From Uloborus plumipes (taxonomy: Eukaryota; Arthropoda; Arachnida; Araneae; Uloboridae), in the NCBI GenBank assembly GCA_038373865.1, contig JAXGGA010001631.1:81514-145513 (forward strand): DNA of 64,000 nucleotides, in the 5' to 3' direction. Made by a program: the position numbers and the translations under genes. The notes beneath the pieces were generated by a model. That model saw only the letters and a list, made by a program, of their open reading frames with translations, was not told the origin of the DNA and did no database searches. This document shows positions 35,506 to 48,100 of the stretch, piece by piece; within the stretch, counting starts at the first letter, position 1, and each line of letters begins with the position of its first letter.

Positions 35506-38500
35506 CTGAAATAAAGAAAGCAATACATTAAGCCACACAACCTATTATTAATATATGACATTATAATTTTTTGAAAGAACATCAATTACATTAAAACTAT
35601 GTTACGCACATCCAATTCACACACAATCATTGTACGAGGGCCGTAACTCAAGTTCTCACCACTGACACATAAAATGGCTCATTGCTGTAAAAGTTGTGCG
35701 AAGAGGCAGGACGTGTTGCAGCTGCTATTATTGAGTATTTTTCAAGATTTTTAGCTTGAAGTTATCTTTGTAAAACATAACATGCTCAGGCTCACATGTG
35801 CCCCTTTCACCTATCAGCCATACCCCCTCCCTCCGCCCGCAGGGTTTTATTAAACGGCACCAAGTCAAACAGTCAAACTGACTACTCTTACAAAGTATTT
35901 GACAGAAGAACTTGCTTCATTGTCCTGTGACCCATTGAGAAAAACAAGTTACTTCAAAATGAGAAAAAAAAACGACTGACATTCTCAAGACCATTACAGC
36001 AATGGACACTGCAACTGTTATGTGTGCCAAAACAGATATTTTATGCCATTTAAGAAATTGATGCCGGACTGAAGGTTCAAATAAAAACAGGGGAAAAAAT
36101 CGAAAACAAATCAAGTTAAAATAAAACAAAACTGGTGCAACGATCGTAAATTTATCACGTTCATAATGCTATCCTTTCGTACTTTTTTTTCACTAAAATT
36201 CCTCAAAATTAAGGAATACGTTGAAAACTTATAGAAAAATCAGCTTTTCACCGAAAACAAGGGAAATAGAAAAAAGTTATTTTAAAAAACAGGTAGCTTT
36301 TGAATAAAAAAATTAATAGATATATTTCTAATGTGCAGTAATGAATGACTTCAGAATGGTCAGCATGGAGCAAATGTGCAAGCAAATATAGAAAGAAATC
36401 TTTTACTCAGGGAGGAAAAACACATAAAAAGCCACAATACTTCATTACTTAATGATTCTGTTCATCGAAAATGGAGCTACAAAGAACGAACTGAATAAAA
36501 TATTCTCTTCTAACATTCTTCTTTTTCGCCCCATGGGAGGGAAAAAAGCACAACTCTTCTTAAGTGCGCCTTTACATTTATTGAGTGCTTACTAGTACTA
36601 AACATGACTCTTATTCAATGCAAATTTAGAAAGTTATTACGCCAATAAGCGCTGGTAAAACGTATTCAAAAATTAAATAATTACTGTTAAAATGCCACGG
36701 GTCATAAACGCTTATCAAAGAGCAATATAAAATAATTAAAGAAGCAATTGTTTCGTTTTAATACCAGCATTAAAAGGTTTGCCGTCAATAAAAAAACAAC
36801 AAAACATTTTTTATTAGGAAAAAATAACATGAATAATCTACATTTGATAACTTACATGCAACGCAACTTTTTACGACCTCGATAAAGCTATACTTTGGTT
36901 TAGAGAAACAGAATTAAAAATTTTCGTTAACACAAAGAGAGGAAAAGAGACGATTAAGATTTAATGAAGAATCTCTCGAAACAAAGCACTTCTTGAACAT
37001 ATTTTATTATTATAAGCAACTAAGTTTGATTAAAATTACATTAACTGCATGCTACGATAAAAAAATTAAAAAATAAATGCACTGTTTTTTTACACATTGA
37101 CGCTAATTTATGCGACAGTATCTACTGTTACAGAAGCAAAAACCTACATAATTGCAACACATAAAAATAAGCTCTACATAAGAACAGTAGATTAATGAGC
37201 ATTAGGCTCGGCTTTAATGACAACAAATGAAATACATTTTATTGACTATTTGCATTTAACAATCACAATCATTGAGCAGGATTAGAAATAAGCAGTCGTT
37301 AGTTTTCTATTGCGACCACAAAATTTATTTTGATGTTCAAATTTTCAAACCTTGGTGACAAATCTGACGACTAGAATTTTGGATCACATTTAACCTTTTC
37401 CTTAGTGATTATCGCGATCCTAACTCGTGACTGGCGCTAGGGTATAGAAAATTTCTACAATGTTGTTAATTTTTAAACATAATTTTTATATTATGCTTTT
37501 CAGTGTGTGCATTATTTATACTAAGTAAAATGTTTTTAAAACCATCATATATATTTTTCCATTTTAACGCCAAGAAGATTGCGGAGCCTGCCTTCCTCTT
37601 ATTAGCGTTTCAATCCGACCTGATAGCGTTCTTCAGGGAGAAAAATCAAAAATATTTTCCATTTATTTTCATGATAAAATGTAAGGTAACAATTTAAAAT
37701 TTTAAATTGTCCATGACTAATGTAAAAATTTATGCGTGGGAGGATTCTTTGGTCCCAAAAATTATGAATTTCTGAAAATTTCGTCTGAAAATGAAATATA
37801 GGATGAGCAAAGTAAAAAATCGACGTGATGTACACATCCGAATGATCCTTTTATGAAAATGCGCACGTAAATTAAACACAGCAAAAAAATATTTAAAAAA
37901 AAAAACTCCATATTCAAATCTGCATTGTACGATACGGGGTCACGCGCAGAGTGACCCTTGCAGTGTGACTCCTAACTTCGCAAGTTTTCATTTATTATTT
38001 ACTTATTTATTTATTTATAATTAAGTTTAAAAACATTCACTTAGAAGTTTTTAAGTTATAGCATAGTTTTCCTAAAATTGTTAAGTGTACATATTACTTT
38101 GTTCAATCGCTATATGTATGCATTTTTTAAATGCTTTACTGCTAACTAAAATGTGGGTAAAAATTGATTAACAGAACTGGGTTTTGAGACATTGCAGTTG
38201 TAACCCCCAATACTCTGCGTGAATTCCCTTTAATGCATTTATCAACATTTTTAGACACATATTATTTAACTACGATTCTAATATCCAAACGCCTCAGAAC
38301 ATAAAAATGCACGAAAGTTATGTTACAAATAATTTCAGAGGATAACACACCAAAGAAGCGAAGACGAGAATCCCCTTTAAATTGCACGAATTCGGCCTGC
38401 AGTTCCGTGACGTGGAAATATTTAATTTTCATTCTTCTCTTCTTCTTCAAAAAGCTTTATTTCTAAATTATGTTTTTCAAAAAACGAAGATAATGAAATA

Positions 38501-38651
38501 AAAAAAGAAATACCGAAAATGGGGTGAATTAGAACACTTTTTACTTTTGAACAAAATAAAGTTATTAGGATTATTTTGTTATTTTGTGAACAGAATCGGT
38601 CCCGTTTATAAAACACTATTGACCAGGGAAAAAAAACAAGTTTTTATTTAT
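35506..38651. other. AT-rich sequence upstream of the CenG1A exon
   Basis: I see no recognisable exon or bounded element here. The frames present are short and of random composition. An intron leading to more N-terminal CenG1A exons is likely. Confidence 0.5.
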
Positions 38652-39310
38652 ATAGGGTCAATCCATAGTGACTAACGTAACATTCAGAGCTGATTTTGTA
38701 ACAGTTTTTACTTGTAACTTAAAGGATAAAAAATATTTGTTAGTTATGCTGGTGGATTTACAATGTTCATGGTATCTATGTATCATTTCTGCTAAGAATT
38801 TAAAACAAAATTACTGACAGCTGATATTTTTTCAACCAAAATAGCAGCGTAAAAGCCCGGTTTCCTAGGAGTGAAATCGTCGATCTCTGGCGAGGCGACA
38901 GACGCCGCCGCCTTCTGCGCATGCGCCTGAGCCGCAGAGTGACGTCGCTTCACGCCACGCTCCAATCAAACTGGTTCTGATTCCAGCGTGCGTCGCGCCC
39001 GGCGTCGGCGACGATTCTAGGAAACCAGCCCTTAACGTGACTAACGTAAGCGTAGCTAACGTAACGTGACTAACGTAACCATCGAATAACAAGAAGTAAC
39101 CACACTACAAACTATTTATTATGGCTAATCTCAGTGACAATTACAATACTTTAATTTTTTTCAACTTCTTATGTTGTATGATTTTGATTTATTTATTTAT
39201 TTTTTATTTATTTATTTATTTTTTATTTATTTTTTTGATACTTTTTTCAGTTCGGTATTTTTATTTTTTTTTTTTCGGCTGAGGTTCACCTTTCTATGGA
39301 ATGACCCTAT
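38652..39310. mobile_element. Inverted-repeat element (MITE) with ATAGGGTCAWTCCATAG ends
   Basis: The left end ATAGGGTCAATCCATAG and the right end CTATGGAATGACCCTAT are inverse complements with one mismatch, flanked by TA-rich DNA, suggesting a Tc1/mariner-type target. Inside, ACGTGACTAACGTAAC-like units are repeated around 38672 and 39033-39080. The GC-rich MITE at 38855-39030 is nested in it. No coding capacity. Confidence 0.75.
38855..39030. mobile_element. GC-rich 176-bp MITE, copy 2
   Basis: Nearly identical to 9394-9569 and in the same orientation. The observed differences include a T-to-C change, a C-to-T change, an A-to-G change and a small difference in the right terminus (ACCAGCCC instead of ACCGGGCC). 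It sits inside the larger inverted-repeat element 38652-39310, so it inserted later than that element. Confidence 0.8.
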
Positions 39311-39321
39311 ATATAATACTA

Positions 39322-40402
39322 GCTGATCCGGCCACGCGTTACTGTGGCTAACGTATGGGTTAAACTATAATGTTTCAATAGAAACGAAAAACTTTATTAC
39401 CGTTATAGAGATCAACTTTATATAAATATGAATTTGAGGTCGAAATATGACAACAAACGTTCAAAAATTTCTTAAAAACAAAAATTTCCTAAGTTTGCTA
39501 GAAACAAAAAATCAACAAAAAATGTAGCATTTTAGTACTTAGAAATATTATATTCAAGCTTGTAACAATTGAGTTAATTAAAAATGTGCTAATTGCTATT
39601 GTAACATTTTATTTTTTAATGTAACATTTTATTTTTAATAATGTAGGTAGGGTAGATAACTAACCATATTATTTGTTATTTTTTGAATTATAAGCATTTT
39701 TAATTTCAGTTTAACTCAACACTAATCGGTGCACAATATTCTTCGTTAATCTGTCTCTTGTAAACAAAATTAGATTGGACGGTTTTCCCACACGGTAGAA
39801 AGCGACCTATAGTTGCCTATGGGAAAAACATGGATTTTCTAAATCTAAACCGCAAATTTTTAACCGCAGATTATAAAGTGGCATTCCGGGTATGTTTAAA
39901 GAATTTTAGCCAAGAATACAGAAAAGCTGGTAGCTAAATAGATAATTTGTAATAAAAAATAAATTGCGGTCCTAAATTGAGATAAAAACTATCTTATCAT
40001 TTAAGTTGGACCAAACTGAAACTGCGTGCAAAATTTGGTTAATATCGATTCAGTAGCTGAGGAGTTCATTGGACACAAACACAGGGACACGTAATTTTTA
40101 TATATTATAAGAAAGATTATTACTTGTTTACTGCGCTCCAGAAGCTGCCAGAACGTGTGCTTTATGTCGCTCAGTCATGGAGGCGTCAAAAAAGGCTTAG
40201 CCAAGAACACAGAAAAGCTAGTAGCTAAATACATAATTTGCAATAAAAAATATATTGCGGTCCTAAATAGAGATAAAAACTATCCTATCATTTAAGTTGG
40301 ACCAAACTGAAACTGCGTGTAAAATTTGGTTAAAATCGGTTCAGTAGCTGAGGAGTCCATTGGCCACAAACACAGGGACACGTAATTTTTATATATTAAG
40401 AT
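39322..40402. repeat. Interspersed repeat with an internal ~205-bp direct duplication
   Basis: It begins ACTAGCTGATCCGGCCACGC and contains two direct copies of a unit starting TAGCCAAGAAYACAGAAAAG (39907 and 40198) and ending near CACGTAATTTTTATATATTA. The offset is 291 bp. The ACTAGCTGACCCGG...TTTATATATTA layout is common in arthropod repeats, but I cannot assign a class. The first copy is preceded by about 580 bp of unique-looking repeat body. Confidence 0.7.
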
Positions 40403-41326
40403 AATTTTTTTAGCGGTGTTCCGATTTATTCGATTTTAGTGAATCAGAATAAATGTTAAAATTTTTATTCTTTCCGAATTTGCCTTCAATATAGCTAATA
40501 AAATCAAGTAATGATTACACTGGTCTACAAAACAAAACTATTTTTCTGTTTCATAGAGGAAAATACCTATTCTTAGTGCAAAATGATGCACTGAATTCAA
40601 ATATCTAAAGGGTTTAATTATATTTTCGTGTGAATTAATTAATAACAAAAATTTAAATTAATTAATAACAAAAAGTATTTTTGCAAAAAGCAAAAAAAAA
40701 AAATCTATTTTTTTTTCTCAAAAAATCAGGATTTTTTTACTTTGCACCGAATATTTTCAGGCTGATAACATTATTCGCTCAATAATAAATAAAAAAACGA
40801 GATAATCTCTACTAATAATAAAGCTGAAGGTTTGTCTTTCTTTCTGTCCTTCTGTCTGTCTGTCTGTTACGCACGTAGCGCCGAAACCGTTCGGTCGATT
40901 TTCATGCCACTTGGTACAAAATTAGTTTGTAGCATGTAATTTTGCACCTTGAAGCGATTTTTCGAAAATTCCATTTCGTTCTTTTTCTATTCGAATTCTT
41001 AGCGGAAATTCGATAAAATAGGGAAGAAATATTTCACACACATTTTCAAGTCTTATGTCATTCGAAAGCTTGAAATTTTCTGCATAAAATGAAGTTTTTT
41101 CGAAGTTTCTACGATCATCAGGAGAGCTGTAACAATTGTTTTTAGAATCCCGGAATTCAAGGCTTACCTTCAGTAAAGCAAGCCAAACGATTCTAAAATG
41201 GTTTTGCTCGAGAATAAAATTTGTTTGAAAAGATAGATGAAATGAATTATTTTATCAACGGAAAGGAACTTTTCATGTTGTTACCATGGTTATGTGTTCA
41301 TACTTATTTTTGTTTCGTTATTTTTC

Positions 41327-41594
41327 CAGCGTTGCCAGACGTAGTATTTTTGATACTACGGTAGTATTTTTTCGGCCCAAATAGGGAGCGTAGTATTTTT
41401 CTGGCAACCCTGTTTCCAATATACTAATGACTTAATTAAAAGATTTGGCGGATTTTTTTTTTTTTTTTTTCATTTTCACAGATTTCGCATTTCAGCAACA
41501 TTGATTTTGGCAACGTTTGGAAACAGTAGTATTTTGTAATATTTTTTTTAGAGGAGGCGTAGTATTTTTTTGTTTCAATTCTCTGGCAACTCTG
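41327..41594. mobile_element. hAT MITE nested in Helitron copy 1
   Basis: The ends CAGCGTTGCCAGA and TCTGGCAACTCTG are inverted. The flanks TATTTTTC and TCTTTTTT fit an 8-bp duplication. The other Helitron copy carries the empty site, with a single TCTTTTTC at the equivalent position (inverse strand near 44026-44012). The interior has several GTAGTATTTTT repeats and a palindrome GTAGTATTTTTGATACTAC. Confidence 0.85.
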
Positions 41595-41969
41595 TCTTTT
41601 TTCCGGTGAAAATGCTTTGGGACCTTACTTGGCGCGTTTTCGAAAAGTCACCAACTGGCGCGTTTTTGCCTGTCTCGCGGAATTGAAAGCTCCGAGAGAA
41701 ACTACGTAAAATAGTCAGGGTTACCACGCTTGGCACGCCTATCGCCCATTTAGCGAGAAAAGGGTATCTAAAGCACAGATTAACCAAATATCGTATCAAT
41801 TGCGTTATTGCATCGTTCTTTTTCAAGTGTTTCATTTCGGAAAATGTATTGTTTTGTTTTTAAAACTAGGAAAGGAAACTTTCTTCTTTTTTTAAACTTT
41901 GGTAAGATTTCTGTTGGTTTCTGTGAGCAACAAAATTGTTCTTATTTTCTCTTTTGGCTTATTTTTGTG

Positions 41970-42416
41970 CATCTCCCCTTGGGGTTGCATTCGAATGTTC
42001 CAAGGGGGTGTTTTACCCCTTTTCTGGAGTAAATCAGTGTTCATTTCAATGCAGACAAAAATGATATGAATTAGCACGACCACTTGGCGATATATCGCCA
42101 AGCTTTTGGTCGCCAAGTATTTGCCGCCAATTTGGCGACATATCGCCAAGTTGGCGAAAAAAATTGTTTTCTTTTTTTATTTGGCCTCAATTTGGCGCTA
42201 TTGGCGATATTTTGCGAAAAATCCACTGAATGATGTTAAAATCGGCAATATTTAGGGGATTAATCATTGTAAAACATTTTTTTGCATTTTTTCGTGGCAA
42301 ACTAGGGATATAAATGTTTGAACTGTTATCTTGCTCACTCCAAGCACTATTTTAGAACTTAAGGCATCTACTAAGAAATTCACACATAAAAATAAGTAGC
42401 GTGGGGTCCATACCAG
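41970..42416. mobile_element. Insert of unknown class nested in Helitron copy 1
   Basis: Helitron copy 2 lacks this segment. Its equivalent site has one ATTTTTATA, whereas here ATTTTTGTG (41961-41969) and ATTTTTATA (42417-42425) flank the insert. About 280 bp of the insert matches 7829-8129 on the opposite strand, including the TTGGCGA/TCGCCAA stem-forming cluster. No coding frame. This copy defines the boundaries of the family better than the one at 7829. Confidence 0.75.
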
Positions 42417-42565
42417 ATTTTTATACCATGCTTTGAAGGAATTATAGTTGAATTACAACTAAAATAGAGCATTTTTTCTGATATATCAATTATTTTACAA
42501 ATGAACTTTTAATTTTATACCACGGGCAAAGCCGTGCGGGTACCGCTAGTATCAAATAAAAGTAG

Positions 42566-42687
42566 GAGCATACCCAAGTAGCACACTTCGTTTTTTAAAG
42601 GTTGTAAAATGGTTATTAACGTTGTGACAACGGATTAAAAACGTTTATAAAACGTTTAAACATTTTTTGTGCTACCTGGGTATGCTC
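42566..42687. mobile_element. 122-bp MITE with CCCAAGTAGCAC ends
   Basis: GAGCATACCCAAGTAGCAC and its inverse GTGCTACCTGGGTATGCTC bound 122 bp. The core may be CCCAAGTAGCAC...GTGCTACCTGGG with TA on both sides. The interior repeats AAACGTT motifs. It lies only 16 bp beyond the 3' end of the Helitron. Confidence 0.75.
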
Positions 42688-43567
42688 ACGTAACTCAGTT
42701 ATTAAGAACATAAATCTATGTCATTCATTTCTCTTTTCAGAAACTTATCTATCAATTAATAATTTATAAAATTTTAAATACGAAACTGAACTTCGACTTC
42801 GCGATCCACGATTCGATTTATTCAAAGTCCCAATAGTTTTGTCCACAAAATTTATTGATATGTCACAGACAACAAAGTGAAATGTTGGCATGAAATTGAC
42901 CATTTTTATCGTTCATTACCTTTTCCGAAAAACCTAAAATACGGGTAAAACAAGTTTCCGACACACCTGAGTAGACATCTGGATATTTTTTATTTTTCCC
43001 ATGACTAATAAATTTATTGTATATTGCTGCAGTAGAACAAAAGAACGCAAAAAAATGAGACCCAACAGAAATTTTCAGAGATGTTGCGCTTCTAAATGCA
43101 GAAAAAAAGGTCTTACAGCCTCAGACATACCTTCATGCAAGTGTGTCAAAAAAATTGTAGAGTTTTTTTTTTTTTTTTTCCTTTTTAAGGCTCGCCTTAG
43201 AACAAAGTAAGCAACATTATATGTGCAAAAAAAAATGTTTCGGAGTTTCCGAAAAACACGAAAAATAATTATTTTTAAAACAAGTAATTAATTCATTTCG
43301 GCTATATTTAAAATAATTTTGAAACACCAGTTACAATATTAAGACAGCTACTTGTCATAATTATTATCGGTGCAAAACGTGCAAAGGAAAATTGGACATC
43401 CATTGGAATGGGATACAAAAGACAAATTTTGTTAGCAAGACATAATAGTATCATGGTCAGTTAAATCACATTTAAAATAATATTTCATAATCGCTGGGAA
43501 ATATACCACTTCCTTTATCCCAGTTTATCGGGCCCATGACTTCGCGCGCTTTAAAAAATATGTTCTA

Positions 43568-44497
43568 CTAGTAGTACCCGCACGGTTTTGCCTGTGGTAT
43601 AAAATTAAAAGTTCATTTGTTAAATAATTTGATATAGCAGAAAGAATACTCTATTTTAGTAATAATTCAACTATAATTCCTTAAAAGCATGATATAAAAA
43701 TAAGCCAAAAGAGAAAATAAGAACAATTTTGTTGCTTACAGAAACCAGCAGAAATCTTACCAAAGTTTAAAAGAAGGAGAAAGTTTTCAGTCCTAACTTC
43801 AAAACAAAATAATACATTTCCGAAATGAAACACTTTAGAAAGAACTTTGCAATATCGCAATTTATACGATACTTTTATAATTTACTGAGTTTTAATTCCT
43901 TAAAAAATGAAAAAATAAAACAGACTATTATTTCCAACAGTTAAATAACTCATTTTAATAAGGCTAGGAGTTTGGATTGCTACAAAAACAAATACATTTT
44001 GAAAATTATTAACGGAAAAAGAACGAAACAAAAAAAGGTATAAAAACGTAATCGTGATAACAGCCTGAAAAGTTAATTTCCGTTGTGATAAACAATTCAT
44101 TTCATCTTTATTTTCAAATTTTATTATCGATCGTAACCATTTTAGAATCGTTTGGCTTGCTTTGTTCAAGGTAAGCCTTGAATTTCCGGGATTCAAAAAA
44201 CAATTATTTCAGCTCTTTTAATGCTCGTAGAAACTTCTAATTGATACCATTTTTAGCAGACAATTTTAAGCTTTCGAATGACATAAGACTTGAAAATATT
44301 TCTTCCGCATTTTATTGAATTTTTGTGAAAAATGAGCTAAGAATTAGAATAGAAAAAGAACGAAATAGAATTTTGGAAAAAACGCTTCGAGACGCACACA
44401 TCCATGCTACGAACTAATTTTGTGCCAAAAAATCGATCGAGCGGTTATGGCGCTACGCGGGTCACAGACAGACTTCAGCTTTGTCATTAATAGAAGA
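43568..44497 (-). mobile_element. Non-autonomous Helitron, copy 2
   Basis: On the minus strand it starts TCTTCTATTAATGACAAAGC and ends CTAG at 43568, again between A and T. The 3' hairpin region reads CACAGGCAAAACCGTG. The body matches copy 1 (40806-42549) but lacks its two inserts, giving 930 bp. It is in inverted orientation about 1 kb away from copy 1. Confidence 0.88.
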
Positions 44498-44857
44498 TAA
44501 CCATAGGAAAATGTTGTTCACATTAAGGTCAATAAATGCATCACGGAAAATTAGGTTTGTATTGGTCTTTCTTTAAGGCCTTATTTGGTGCACCCAGCTT
44601 ATACACTTGAGTTGAGGAACATTTTAATTCATTGTAGCTTTTTATATGGCGTGTACACAACACTATGAACACAAACGCAGTTAAGTAGATATAGGTATTA
44701 GTTAAATGGGGAGCTAATGCCAAGAGCAGTGGCACCCCCTTCCCCAACAAATACTACGAAGACCCCTTAAGAGCAACAGCCCCAAAAAGAAAAGTATCCC
44801 TAATCCTCCCCCCTGATGGACACCCCTGACTAACATAATTTAAGAAGGAGAAATGAC

Positions 44858-45182
44858 CAGGTGTCAATCCAGGATATTTGACTAAGGTCCTGTTTTTGGA
44901 ATTCTGTGAAAAATAGTTTGGAATTTTGTGAAAACTAATTTCTAATTTTGTGAAAAATAGTTACGGCAAATAAATTATTCCCAATCGTTCTATAAACTCG
45001 GATTTCTGTGAAGAGTCAGTTTTCGAGTGTAGGATTTTTGTGAAAGGTCCATTTTTGAGTGACTGAATTTTGTGAAGGATCGCTTTTTAAGTTTCTGAAT
45101 TTTGTGAAGGGATCTTTTTTGAGGGACTGAATTTTGTGAAGGGTCCTTTAAAGGACCTAATTTCTCTCTAGATTGACCCCTG
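44858..45182. mobile_element. hAT-like MITE with internal tandem repeats
   Basis: The ends CAGGTGTCAATCCAG and CTAGATTGACCCCTG are inverted with few mismatches. The interior is an array of about 30-bp degenerate units built on GAATTTTGTGAAGG/AAA and TTTTTGAGTG. ATGAC(C) lies on both sides of the element, but the 8-bp register is unclear. Confidence 0.7.
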
Positions 45183-48100
45183 ATGACCATTAGTTTTCTA
45201 TTACACATTGCTCAGATAATAAGCTGAAAAAATTCAGAATGAAACAGGAGAAATCTTACAGAAAATGGAGGTAGAGGAGCAGTTCTAATACAGTAAACAG
45301 CATGACACATTCAAATAAATATAGGACTAAGAGAAAATAGTAAAAATAAGATTTTTTTATCCATTGCTTTTTTTAACGAAAGACAGTAAGTTTAAATGCC
45401 TCCACTAATAAAATTTACTTTTTAAAACAGTATGTAAAAACACTTCATTCGTGAAAGAAGATCAGAGAAAAAAAATCTTCAGCCTTATCTCACGTGAACA
45501 ATACAATGGATCTTACAAATGCCATGGGCAACCATGCAACACTAATTAAAACATCAGAGTATTCAACAATCTAACTCATTGGTAGGTACAAAATGGAGTT
45601 CATCTGTTTCGGTGATTACTTCGCTACACTTGTTTCATTTAGCGCTTGAAAGAGTTTCGAAGAAAAGAAACTGTCGGAAAATTCAAATGCAACGAAATCG
45701 AATAACACCTGAAAAGAAGGTTTTTTACCTTCCATGTCCAAAAAAAATAATGGTATGTCTAAAATACTTATATCGGATCGCAAAAAGTGAGATTTATTTT
45801 CCAACAATACGTTTCATAAAACAATGATTCTGCAAATGATGTAAAATAGTAAATTAATAATTCAAAGTGGAGAACATTTTTTATTCTTATGAGCAATAAT
45901 ATTCATGCGATTAGAGAACTACAGTAGTGCAATAGTAAATAAAATGCAAAAAGTCACTATATTGTAAATTTAATCTAAAATATTCGTGTATTAATATGAA
46001 AATCATAACCAGCAAACATGACATTCAGGAAAACACGAAATATGTTGAGATTATCAAAGCTAACTTCAACATCCGACAAATAAAACGTAGTTGGGAGATT
46101 TTCTATAAATGTTTACATTGAAAAACAAAATACAAGCTGACAGAAATGAAATATTCAAACACTCACGACAAGCATTCATATTTATGGAAAATCTTACATG
46201 AATAAATAAATAAATTTATCACTGTGGATAAGATAATGAAAAATAGATACCTATTTATCAGGTAAAACAATACAAAATAGCCTAGTGTGAATAACACTTC
46301 ATGACAAAGCTTGTAAATACTGAAAATTAAATATTAAAGTCATGTTTGTCACGAAGAAGCTTTACAAATGGGAGATGGGCATAATTTCGTGACAACTATT
46401 GTGCCAATTTGTAAAGGTTTTTCTGGCACTCAGAAGAGAAAAGGATTATCTACTCAAAATAAAATAAACGCTCAGCAAATCTATATTTGAATACGTATAT
46501 CAACAGAAAATTACAACGCTGCTAAAAGAAACCTTTGATTATAGTCCTTTTTTTTCATCATATATTTTACACATAGTTTAAAACTTCTTCAAGCAGGTGG
46601 ATAAATAATTAAGATAAATTACAAAAGAGCAAATACTATGAGAAATATATATTTACATTCATACAAAACTTTTCGACTACTTTTCAGAATTTTTCACAAA
46701 TTGATTCATTTCTTCAAGCACCATAAACATATTCCATAAGCAGCACAAAATCCGCAAAAGTAGCTTATTCTAACTATTCAAGGACGAATTTTGCAGCGAG
46801 TAATGATAGTGCCGAATTTTATATACAGTTGCGCATGAGCGAAGACAAAGGGACTAAATAAAATTTTCGTTTTACCATGATTTCGGCATAGACATTTAAA
46901 TAACACACAGGAAAGAGAAATTGTAGTTGCTACGCTGTATCCATGAAGATGCTACATATAGCTTCACTACAAATGGAAGCGATTGTATAGAGCTGATTTA
47001 GTTAAATACGGAAACTCCTTAAAAATTTCTGTTTTGAGATAAACACATTAAACTTGTTTTTCAGCACTGTAATACAGGAAATTTGCTAAAAAAAAGTTTA
47101 ACTAAAGAGTGAACAAACTGGAGTTCAACATGTATCAGTATAGTACTAAATAAGGTATGAATTATTCTACATACTATAGGTAACTATTCAAAAATCTTAA
47201 AGGTCTTAAAAATAAACAAAAAGAGAAGTATTTTCAATAAATATGTCCAAGTTTTTGCATTCGTGAAAAAATAAAACGCAATCAGAATGAAATGAAATTT
47301 TTGAAGTCTGAAATTCATAATGCAACAACAAGCAGATATACAACAAACATTTGTATTTAAAAAAAAACTTATGGATAAGTAAATATAATGACTGTTGAGC
47401 AAGATCATAAAAAATGTATAATAGACAATATTAAAGTTAAAGTGAATAATTACACTTGACAGTTCAATTTCAAGTAAAAAAATGCACAAGACAGGACGAA
47501 ACTAGTCATTTCGTCTCACTTCACTTTAGAAACGAATATTATAAAATCAAACGAATATAGCCCCACTTTAAACCAACTATTATTACCAGACTGGAAAAGG
47601 GAGAAAGTACACATTCTCCCCAAAAGCAACAAAATCTTGAAGCCGTAGGAAGGCAAAAATTTACACAAAATACTTGCATGGGAAAAAGTAAGTTCAAGTA
47701 AAGTCATTCTGGCGATTGTAAAAGGAAAAGAAATCCAATAGCTCTTTCCCTGCTAAGGCTTCAATCAAGTAGCTAAGAGAAGCACTGAAGAAAAGGGTGG
47801 AAAAGAAAACGTAACAGAATAAAGAATCACTTTTCGTGAATTGTGGTTGAAGTACATCGATAAGTACAAAAAGGAAAAAAGATTTTTTTTTGTCTCTTAA
47901 GAAATGTGAACAAAAGGAACTGACTACCAGAAAATCCTACACGAGCTGAAATTTTATTGATAAATTTGAATGATAAAAGCTTTTAGAAAGTAAAACAAAG
48001 ATATTAGGGATGAAAAAGTATGTAATCTTCTTTTCACGTTGAATTTCTCAAGGACTCAGTAAACATTATTTCGACTATGTTATGTCTCTATAAATTAACT

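Larger units (their letters stand above)
40806..42549 (+). mobile_element. Non-autonomous Helitron, copy 1 (with two nested inserts)
   Basis: It starts TCTCTACTAATAATAAAG and ends in CTAG, inserted precisely between A (40805) and T (42550), as Helitrons do. Near the 3' end a stem CACGG-GCAAAG-CCGTG lies about 11 bases before CTAG. Subterminal CTGTCTGTCTGTTACGC and GCCGAAACCGTTCGGTCGAT are typical of arthropod Helitron families. It encodes no Rep/helicase. Comparison with the shorter copy at 43568-44497 shows two later insertions: 41327-41594 and 41970-42416. Confidence 0.9.

Noticed and set aside
35636..35655. TACGAGGGCCGT as a possible mariner end
   Set aside because: No inverted partner or transposase fragment found nearby.
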